The position numbers and the translations under genes are program-made. From Chelonoidis abingdonii (Eukaryota > Chordata > Testudines > Testudinidae), in contig NC_133778.1 in assembly GCF_003597395.2 (NCBI RefSeq), forward strand, positions 12,648,211-12,712,210: a stretch of DNA of 64,000 bases, read 5' to 3'. Under the pieces are notes generated by a model that was given only the letters and a program-made list of their open reading frames with translations, had not been told where the DNA came from and made no database searches. Below, one piece after another: positions 55,601 through 64,000 of this stretch (positions are counted from its first letter, which is position 1; every line of letters begins with the position of its first letter).

Positions 55601-56439
55601 GAGACTGGGAGAATGTTCTGATCTTCCAAAGAATGAGGTAGTGTGTTTGGATCATATTCACTAAACATGTGAGTTGAGACTTTCCTAAACTACCTATGGG
55701 ATTTGGAGGCCTGATTCTCATTAATTCTGAATGAGACAAGAGCATTGAGATCCTTTAGGCAGCTTTGAAAATCTCCCTCTTAATACCCAAGAGGAGTGGA
55801 AATTACAAACAAAGGAAAATATACCAGAAGAGTTTCTATCCATTAAAAGACATGTTGGGTGAGTGTAGCTACCTTCAATGGCAAATCATATTTAAAGCCT
55901 CTGTGGTCCTCTGCAGTCATTTAAAACAAGGGGAAAGTAAATTGTGAGGCTGCTCTTTATTACTTCCCTTTCCCATCATGCTTTGCAGGTAGCCTGCTGG
56001 GAGAGAGCATCCTTTCCCCTCTCCATCATGAGGGATCAGCAGAGACTTAATTCCCCCCAACCTCTGCGGTGTGCTGTCACAGAATCTCGGCCCTCCTGCC
56101 CCTGTGCCCATTCCCCACCACCCCCAAAGGGTCCAGCTGTTCCCACGCTATCAGGCCTGTCTGTTCACCCTTCTGCCTAACTGAATGGAGAATCTCCCTG
56201 TGATGAACACTCTGCTCTTTTCACCTGAGCCCTGGGCACAAAACATTTTCCCCCTCTGGTCATAGCAGTATAATCTCAGATACCACCTGGCAGAGGCAGA
56301 CTCCAAGGGGAACTGCATGACCTTTCAGGAAATGCAGGTTACATGGCATCCCCAAAGTTGGAGCACGGCATGCCCTCTTTCACCTGGTACTGTGACAGCT
56401 AATGGTAAAATGGATTGTTTGATCTAAAGAAACACACTT
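52681..56439. other. No gene recognised; T19 tract and low-level repeats
   Basis: 55070-55089 is a T run. 54420-54475 has weak tRNA-like words and 54520-54615 the 'ggagtaaaatgccactcag' type repeat. No exon or well-defined element is seen. 55100-55200 is repeat-free and could hold conserved non-coding sequence, but that needs an alignment. Confidence 0.45.
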
Positions 56440-56885
56440 TGGGGATAGACTCGTAGGACTGGAAGGGACCTTGAGATGTTCTCTAGTACAGCCCCCTGAA
56501 CTCAAGGCAGGACTAAGTATTATCTAGACCATCTCTGACAGGTGTTTATCTAACCTGCTCTTAAAAAATCTCCAATGATGTAGATTCCACAACCTCCCTA
56601 GCAATTTATTCCAATGCTTAATCACCCTGACAGGAAGTTTTTTCCTTATATCCACCAAAAAGGCCCATGCTGCAATTTAAGCCCATTGCTTCTTGTCCTA
56701 TCTTCAGAGATTGAGAACATTTTTTTTTCTCTCTACTTCCTTGTAATAACCTTTTATATACTTGAAAACTCATGTCCCTCCTCAGTCTTCTCCAGACTAA
56801 ACAAACCCAATTTTTTCCATCTTCCCTCATAGGTAATGTTTTCTAGACCAGTAATCATTTTTGTTACTCTTCTCTGGATAGCTCT
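56440..56885 (-). mobile_element. CR1 LINE 3' fragment, decayed
   Basis: 'agggaccttgagatgttctc', 'tgtttatctaacctgctctt', 'gattccacaacctccctag', 'aagcccattgcttcttgtcc' and 'cagtcttctccagactaaac' run in the order of the fragment at 12942-13325, with many substitutions and small deletions. The terminal octamer (gatagactcgtagg) is at the left. Confidence 0.9.
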
Positions 56886-59744
56886 CGCCCTCCACAAAGA
56901 AAGTGCTTCTATGCCTTTAGTTCCACTAGGGAAAACTCATGAATTTGGGAGGTAGAACTTTCACAAGAGCTGGACCTAAGCTATGGAACCTACTTCCACA
57001 ACGAATAAGAATGAGAGCCGATCTCCCCACTTTCAGAACTAATGGCAAAATTGATCTCTTTGACTGAGCTTTCTCTCAATAAGTTCGTTGCAAGCACCAC
57101 TCACAGAGAGACGGCACATACAAACACACAGCATACAAACAAGCCAGCCTAGATACTAATCAAGCTATTTTTCCTTTGGCTTGGAAAGAACAAATTGATG
57201 TCGAGGTTATTAGTGTTCTATTTTTAAAATATTTAAGGTGTTCTCAGAGATTGGGTGATAGAGGCCATTTAAGTATCTGGATGGATAGACAGATGTAGAT
57301 ACTTAGAGGAACTGTGCCAATGAAGTGGATGTTAGTTTGTGATTTTTTTTATTTATTTTTTTTTAACTTTTGGCATACAGTCCACCTACTTGTTTCTATT
57401 CTTGAGGGTAGTTGGGATCATTATTGTATCTCTAAAATAGTGTATATTGATTAATGAATTAACATGTAATCAGATTAAATAACAGAGCTAATAATCCACA
57501 GCAAATGCAAGTAAAATCTTAGAGTAAAGCGTGAATGTCTGTAGACAGAAGTATCTTTAAAAATAAGGAAGGAAGTAGGTAGATCGTCAGTTATAAATTG
57601 GCATTGGTGCACTCTGATTTACACTATCTGAGAACCTGGCCCAGATATTTATATAAAGAAACTATTGTTTGAAACAATGTGTTTTGAACAATATACTTTC
57701 TTCACTATTTTTGTTTTTATCAGTTCATTCTAGCCAAACTATGGCAGGGATAATGTTTTCAGAGTTAATATGTAATCTGATGTTTAGCACCTCTCATTGC
57801 AGAAGATCAGGCAGGCCTAAATGTTGGCTGTATAGTATTTCACTGCTAGCCTGCTTGGTTTGCAATACCATAAACAACTGCCAGGTAAGCGCAGGTGTCG
57901 GCTGCTGTTTTGTGCCCCAGAGATATTTATAGACAAGGTGGGTGTGTCTAGAAAACAAAAGAGTAAAAATAAGTGTAAATGTTCTGCCATTGTTTTAATA
58001 CAGGTACACAAGTCTATAGACAGTGTTATAGGACAGACTGCACTATTCCAGGATAGGATTGCTAGGACAGCATGTAGTAAATAAAGACAAGAATCAAACT
58101 TATTGTTGACTCTGGTACTGAAGGTTGGGATGGGCAGTCTTTCAGTTGCCAGCAAGGGCATGAAATACAGAACAGCTTTGTAGTTTGCAAAGCATTTGGG
58201 ACCCAAGTAATTGATATTAACCTTCAGATCTGTGACACCAGGCCAGGAAGTAATGAAGTGATAGGAGTTCTCTTTTTTTTCAAGCTCAAAGTCAAGAAGT
58301 TGTTGCAGCTTCATAAACTGTGTTTAGGGCTACAATCTTTGTAATACTACACTAGAAATTTTGAAACTTTTTAGAATTAAGCTTCCCAAGTTCGGAGAGA
58401 CTCTGCGTTATATGCCCAACTTAGAACAATACGGCAACTTTCAAAGGTGAAACACCATCTGTCCACCCAGGAATTAAAAGAAACCAACAACAACAAAAGC
58501 AAATATAAACACCTTGATCCTGCAAAGCCTCACTCGTGTGAGCAATAGTTTGAAGAATTGGCCAATGTTTTAGAACCTGGTATAAGATTTTTATCTTATT
58601 TTTCCCCCAGCAATGCTATGATGATGCTTTTTTGTGTTACAAATCATTAATATGCAGGTCTTTCATTCCCAACTCATGCTCTTGTGCAGTGATGGAACTA
58701 GAATGTGTTCAGAGCTGAAGTTTTTTTCTCTTTGATCCACATTATGGAACAGAATAGCCTTAAAGTGATGCGCCAGGTGGATCAGACATTAGCATTTATC
58801 TCACATGTTGGTACCTCATTTTGGACTGACAAGTGCAAAACTTTAACCCTTTTAAAAATTACAGCCAAGATTTTCAGTACAGACTAGTGATCTTGGGTGC
58901 TCAGCATGAGATGCCTTATCAAGGCCTGACTTTCAGAGGGTGGGGCTCAGCACTTTTCTGAGAATCAGACCCTGTTAAGGATATCTTAAGCTGGAGGCTC
59001 AAAAATTGAGGGCGCCCTAAATTACTAGTCACATTTCTGTATGTTAAAGTTTATTTGCTCTGTAAACTCACCAGCTTCTGGGTGCTGATGTCTTGGATCC
59101 TGCAGATTGGTGTGAGTGTGTAATCTCCCAGGCAAAAATCAAAGAGCCCCCATGAATTTCAATGAACACATTTACAATCATTAAGCAGCAGCAGCTGGTT
59201 GTGAAGGGGAAGCAGGAGTATGCTGTGTACTGCTCAGAGCCTGAGTGCATTCAGGTTTGATTTTAATTTTTCGATACTTTGTTCAGGGTCTGTTGTTGGT
59301 GCAAATATTTGTCTGTGTGAACCTATGGGGACATGCAGCCCAAGAAAATAAAGTGTGTTGTTTTAATTACAGGCCAGAGATATTGTACATTATTGGGAAG
59401 GCTTTGTTGTCTTTCAAACTAATCCTCAGTACCCGCTAAACCATATGACCCTTCCCAGCTTAATAGGACAATGTATCTGGAAATGTTTCTGATATTCAGC
59501 CTACTTTTTTTTTCTAATTCAGTCCCTTACTCCTAGTCATTCCCTACCCTCAACTGTACTACCCTAAATATTTCCTTTTCGATGTTTACTCCAATATCTG
59601 GTGTATTGTTCTCTCTCTCCCTTCTTTTTTAAGCCCTTGATTTGTCAGGCTATAGATATGGTCCAAATTCTTCTACATCCTTGTCTGACCCCCATTGTCT
59701 TTAGTGTGTGAGCAGCTCATAACTTTCATAAATTTATTTTCATA
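56886..59744. other. No gene recognised; repeat fragment at 58890-59000
   Basis: 58890-59000 carries 'gggctcagcacttttctgag' and 'aatcagacc' of a foldback family seen at 34190. A minus-strand frame of 165 codons at 57817-58314 is unexplained, with no known domain. Otherwise AT-rich intron. Confidence 0.45.
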
Positions 59745-59900
59745 ACACCTCTGAGGTAGAGAATTATCTCCATATGGGGAACAATAGCAAGGAAAGACCA
59801 CGGAACTTTTGCAAGGTCACACAATCAGTTTTTGGTACAGCCAGGAATTTAACCTAGGTTTCTAGAGTCACAGACCCAGGCCTTACCCACAGAACTGAAC
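59745..59900 (-). repeat. MIR-like SINE, minus
   Basis: 'cacctctgaggtagagaatt', 'atctccatatggggaac', 'gcaaggtcacacaatcag' and 'ggaatttaacctaggtttct' follow the reversed MIR order. Confidence 0.75.
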
Positions 59901-60603
59901 TTCTGACCTTGGTTAAAGCTGATCTCAGTAGAGTAGTTTGACACGGGTGTAACTGAGTGCAGAATTTTGTCCAAATCATTCCTAAAGAGTTAGGCCCTCT
60001 TATCAGAACTGCCTCTTAATTGTCCACATCTTTCTTATAAAGAAGTGCCCAGGACTGAACACAACTAAACATTTGATAATGATAATAAATATCAAACACT
60101 CTGTCACACAGAAGTTACATACCCAAGTGTAAGAGTAGTGTCCTTCATTTCCCCCCCAACACATTGTATAGAGTTCTGATGTGCTGTGAAACAGCTGCCA
60201 GATCCCACATCTGAGGGAGCTACATTTCAGTGCTGATTCACCTAGAGATTGTGTGGTGTTTAAGTAAGGTTGATGAAAGGCTCTGTTTTAAATATAAAGG
60301 GATACTAATCATCATGGGCTTCATGCTGTGACATTCCTGAATGGAAACTATTACATATGCCCTATTTGAGTAGCATTATTGGCATTGCCTAAGCTGAGTT
60401 ACTTTCAGAGCTAACACCTTGAATATGGTTCTAAAAATTCAACACTTTACTTAATTATTCTGTTTGAATCCGGGACTATCATTTACTATTTGTAGAGCAG
60501 CAAACACAATGAGGTGCAACTTGTTTGTGGTCTTAGGTGCTACTGCAATATAAATGTTAAATGATAATAATAGTAATTCACATCTGTGACCCGGTCCCTG
60601 ACA
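59901..60603. other. No gene recognised
   Basis: Nothing identified between the SINE and the next MITE. Confidence 0.45.
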
Positions 60604-60835
60604 GCGTGTGCCAGGGCCGCCCAGAGGATTCAGGGGACCTGGGGCAAAGCAGGGGGGCTGTGGCACTTGTACTCACCCAGCAGCGGTCCAGGTCTTCAGC
60701 AATTGGGGGGCCCTTCAGTCGCTCTGCATCTTCAGCAGCGCTGAAGGACCCCCGCCGCCAAAATGCTGCCGAATACCCAGACAAATTGCCCCATTTGCGT
60801 GGCCCCCCCGCCCCCCAGGCGACCCTAGTGTGTGC
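60604..60835. mobile_element. hAT-type MITE, second copy of the 21.85-kb family
   Basis: The element is 60612-60827, beginning CAGGGCCGCCCAGAGGATTC and ending CAGGCGACCCTA. The octamers before and after are GCGTGTGC (60604-60611) and GTGTGTGC (60828-60835), 7 of 8 identical. The ends match the element at 21854-22018 ('gacctggggcaaagca', 'caaattgcccca') and it has a longer GC-rich middle. Confidence 0.88.
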
Positions 60836-61589
60836 CACTAAAATTAAATGTCTTCAATATTTTTTGCAGTATTGGGCTGGTTCAACAATGATGATGATAA
60901 AATAGCAGCTCCCGACCTTCCATGAGGTGTCGGGTTTCAGTCGTAGTTTAAACTTCACCACAAGACGCCATGATTCAAACAGAGCATCTCAAGCCAAAAG
61001 CCAGACAACTTCAAATTGCAAGGTTGAATTCAGAAATCAGGAGCTTAATTCCTGTCTCAGACTGCCGCAGAATTTTTCAGACTTTAAATGCCTGATCCAT
61101 AGCCCAGGAAAGTCAGTGGAAAGAATCCCATTGATTTCAGTGGGCTTTCAATTGAGACCTAAGGCTCTAACAAATGTAGTGGGCCAGTGCCTGCTTCAAA
61201 CACATCTTGACTGCTGAGCTGTGCACGGTGGGCAGAACTAGGAACAAGTGGAAAGGAAGGAATCCTCTTCCAGGCAGCTGTAGAGAACAGAACATGGTTG
61301 CCAACATCTAGAAATGTGTGGTGATCTCCTGGGCCTACTGAAGTCAGTAGGTCAGATTTCACTCCTCGTGTGTACCATTGCTTTTAGCATCTTCTACAAG
61401 TTTTTCTCATGAGTGCTTATGGCACATTATTACCTGGGATGCCTTGTTCTTTTCCATGGGTAGTTCCCCTTTGACTGACTTTGTATTCTGTTATGTATTT
61501 GCAGCTCATTTGAGAACAAAATGCAGCGTGAATGCCCTACTGGCTCTTTTGCTTGTGCTGACCTTTTTATGACTTAAAAGAAGTTTCCT

Positions 61590-62010
61590 TAAACGGAAGC
61601 GGTCCCCAAACTTTTTTGTCTACCCCTCCTTACCTGGTCCATGCCCCTCCCTCCTGGGAGCTGCGGTCTGGAACAGGGGCTGGGTACAGGACTAGCACCA
61701 CAGTGGGGAGCCAGGGCCAGAGCTGTGACGGAGAGCCGGGGTTGGGACAAGGGCCAGAGCTGTGGTCAGGGGCTAGGAGCAGAGCCATGGCTGGGAACCA
61801 GGAACTGTGACTGGGAACGGGACCAGCGCTGCAGCTGGGCCCACGGTTGGGCCAGGAGCTGGGCGACGTGGCCAGGAGCGGAACCTTGGCCAGGGCCAGG
61901 AGCAGAGCTGGGGCAGAGTAGGGTTAGATGGGTCTCCGTCCCCACGCACCCCCTCCCCGACCCCTGCACCACCGCCCTCTCCCCCCCATGGGGGCTAGCC
62001 CAAGCCAAAG
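61590..62010 (+). repeat. GC-rich repeat with internal GGCCAGAGCTG-type tandem units
   Basis: It starts 'agcggtccccaaactttttt', the terminus of a CAGCGGTCCCCAAACT-type repeat common in turtles. From 61660 to 61915 it is made of degenerate units around 'gggccagagctgtg' and 'ctgggaaccaggaactg'. No matching right end is visible. The open frames across it (up to 130 codons) follow from the GC-rich tandem sequence. Confidence 0.65.
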
Positions 62011-62371
62011 GTTCAGATTGGATTTCAATATGACATTAAATGGGAAATCCACTCTATACATGTAGCATCTTTTATAAGCTTTGCAAGTCAATGGGATTTG
62101 GGCTCATAAACACCTTAGAGATGTTTGAAAATGTCAGCCTCACTGATCAAATGCAAGTTGTCAAATGGTCCTCATGAAAGTGGGGAGTGCACACGATAAC
62201 TTAGTCAGTTTTGCTTGCACTTGTTACAATTACAGGAGACAAGACACATTATCTAGTGTCTCAGCATTATAGCAAAAAAATTGAATACACTAAGCAATAA
62301 TACATTTAACTAATACAAGAGACTGTTGCTTCTTGAGAGTTGAAGGTACGTGGACTTTTTCTTCATGCCTC
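62011..62371. other. No gene recognised
   Basis: AT-rich spacer before the LTR-like element. Confidence 0.4.
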
Positions 62372-63311
62372 ACAGTTATCATAAGCCTTTCTCCCAAATC
62401 TGGACCTTAGCGTCCAAAAAGCTGGGTGCTTAGCATGAACCTCCAAGCTTAATTACCAGCTTGGATCTTATCTCGCTGCCACCAGACAGGAATTACAGCC
62501 CCTGCCTCGCTCTGGTCCCCCAACTTTCCCTGGAGGGACCCCTCCAAAGACCCCAGAAGCTCTGAGTCTTACCAGCAAGGGAAATACTCCACTTCCCTTC
62601 CCCCTCCCTCTCCCACCCAGACTTTCCTCTCTGGGCTAACCTGAGAGTATTGATGCAATCTCTTTACATCACAATACCAAGAAGTATATTCTCTCTATTC
62701 CAACAAAGAGACAAACCCCAAAATACAAGGAAACAGAAATGATTCTATCTCTTCTCCCCTCCACCAATTCCCTGGTGCTGCAGAGCTTATCCTCCGTAGA
62801 TCTAACACCAAGAGAATTCCCTCCCCTTGTTCCTTAGCTACCCAGAGAGACAAACTCAAACAAGTCTTAAAAAGAAAACTTTATATAAAAAAAAGAAAGA
62901 AAAAAGACATCCAAATTTCTCTGTATCAAGATGACAATAATACAGGATCAATTCCTTAAAAGAAAAAAATGAATAAACAGTCTGATTCAAAAAGATATCC
63001 AATTTGAAACATTCCAGCAAGCTACACAACATGTAATACACCCAAACAGCATTTAAAAGCCTATATTGTTTTTCTACCTGTACTTACAAGTTGGAAACAG
63101 AAGATTAGAAGATAGAAAGAAGCTTCTCATAGCTGAGAGACAGACCAAAAGAGACAGACCCAAGACAAAGAAGACCCACAAATTCCCTCCTTTAAGCTTT
63201 TAAAAAATCCGGTTTCCTGATTGGTCCTCTTGTCAGGTGTTTGTTTCCCTTTGTTAACCCTTTACAGGTAAAAGAAACATTAACCCTTAGCTATCTATTT
63301 ATGACAGCAGT
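62372..63311. mobile_element. Probable solo LTR of a turtle LTR retroelement
   Basis: The element is 62377-63306. Its ends TATCATAAGCC and TATTTATGACA are versions of TGTCATAA ... TTATGACA, the TG...CA-type border of an LTR. The flanking pentamers ACAGT (62372-62376) and GCAGT (63307-63311) match at 4 of 5. The body ('agcctttctcccaaatctgg', 'aagcttaattaccagcttgg', 'gtttgttaaccctttacagg') matches repeats I recall from turtles. It has a palindromic TTTATATAAA and an AATAAA word, but orientation stays undecided. No gag or pol frame adjoins it. Confidence 0.72.
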
Positions 63312-64000
63312 GCATATAAGTCATCTGATTCTCTGGATTAGCCAAATGCGTAATTGCTTAGATATCCGGACTTTATAAAACTGGAGGTCAGACTTGGTGC
63401 TAACTCAAATCAATGTAATCAATCTCTTTGACTTCAGTAGGCCCTGAGTGCATTTATTTCTCACGAATGTTATCAGAGTGTAGGAAACTGAAGTCTCTTC
63501 CATGCACGACGAGGATAGTATGAGTTGTGGTAAAAGAAGCTTTGCAATTCTGCCCAGTCAAGGTGTTCTATAAGAACCACTTTTAGGAATGAGAAGCTAG
63601 TTTAGCATCCATAAATATTTGTGGCCTGGTCCAAACCTATTGACTTCCATCAGTATGTTCCATTGACCTCAATAGGCTTCGGATCAGGCCCCAAATGCTT
63701 GGTCTCAGCTGAGACTACCAGCAAAAATGCCAGTTACGATGGGGGTGTAAACTGGTGGGCAAACTCACCTGCAGGGGTGTAAGTAGAATAATGACCCCCA
63801 ACAACCATTCATTCCAAGACCTTTTCCTTAGAGCTGCCTTTATTTCTAAATAGGAGTTCCAGAACAAGGGCGGGCAAACTCTGTCCTGGGTACTAAGTAA
63901 AGATGGCTGGAATTTCTTTTTACTCTGAAGAAAATTTTGATGTTTCATCAAATATATTTGAGGGAAGCAGGACTTTCTGAAAACAAATGTTCCTTGTATC
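63312..64000. other. No gene recognised
   Basis: Contains 'gggcgggcaaactctg' (63869-63885), a possible remnant of a CAGGGTGGGCAAACT MITE end, and diffuse reptile repeat words near 63630-63700. Confidence 0.4.

Larger units (their letters stand above)
34729..64000 (+). other. IKZF2: Start of the next IKZF2 intron (over 29 kb)
   Basis: The donor GTGAGC begins at 34729. No exon coding for zinc finger 4 (family pattern KPHKC near CGRSYKQRSSLEEH) was recognised to the end of the window, so the intron probably continues beyond. Long introns are usual for this gene. Confidence 0.85.

Noticed and set aside
57817..58314. 165-codon minus-strand frame
   Set aside because: No domain, low-complexity leucine/cysteine mix, no supporting signals; left as unexplained intronic sequence.
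61616..62033. 130-codon Gly/Trp/Ala-rich frame
   Set aside because: It is translated degenerate tandem repeat.
34729..64000. Exon for zinc finger 4 or the C-terminal fingers
   Set aside because: No segment resembling KPHKC...KQRSSLEEH or the C-terminal C2H2 pair was recognised on the plus strand.
1..64000. CRISPR arrays, operons, phage or bacterial features
   Set aside because: The window is vertebrate nuclear DNA; the direct repeats present are transposon-derived and not regularly spaced.

Overview
The window is intronic, repeat-rich vertebrate DNA that carries two coding exons of a plus-strand Ikaros-family zinc-finger gene, recognised as IKZF2 (Helios). The repeats point to a reptile, most likely a turtle: CR1 LINEs with 8-bp (CATAGACT-type) tails, tRNA-derived SINEs of the turtle type, MIR-like CORE-SINEs, and several GC-rich hAT-type MITEs. 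The species cannot be named from the sequence alone.

Layout. 1-21158 is the 3' part of an upstream intron. 21159-21425 is an exon coding for an acidic linker and zinc finger 1. 21426-34560 is a 13.1-kb intron. 34561-34728 is an exon coding for zinc fingers 2 and 3. 34729-64000 is the start of a next intron longer than 29 kb. Both exons are phase 1-1, have lengths divisible by three and have consensus AG/GT borders, so skipping either keeps the frame. No other exon of the gene was recognised; the start codon, zinc finger 4 and the C-terminal dimerisation fingers must lie outside.

Mobile DNA. The most complete element is a 5'-truncated CR1 (23168-26056, minus) with an uninterrupted reverse-transcriptase frame, inserted into an older hAT-type element that still shows terminal inverted repeats and a degenerate 8-bp target duplication. 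Other CR1 pieces lie near 12.9, 13.6, 42.0, 44.7, 47.8 and 56.4 kb. hAT-type MITEs with readable duplications are at 15.3, 21.85, 42.46 and 60.6 kb. A 2.06-kb Harbinger-like element with an internal inverted duplication is at 38.3-40.4 kb, and a probable solo LTR is at 62.4-63.3 kb. Many foldback repeats and MIR-like SINEs fill the rest. Nested insertions (CR1 in hAT, CR1 in MIR, MITE in MIR) give a relative age order.

No operon-like or defence-like gene system is present. The less ordinary signals are a 33-bp inverted repeat at 2.4 kb, a repeat with hammerhead-like core bases at 3.5 kb, an unexplained 224-codon open frame antisense at 17.2-17.9 kb, and an anomalous 80-bp block inside the CR1 at 47.97 kb. 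Much of the remaining sequence holds nothing I can identify. Repeat family names come from remembered consensus patterns and were not checked by a search.
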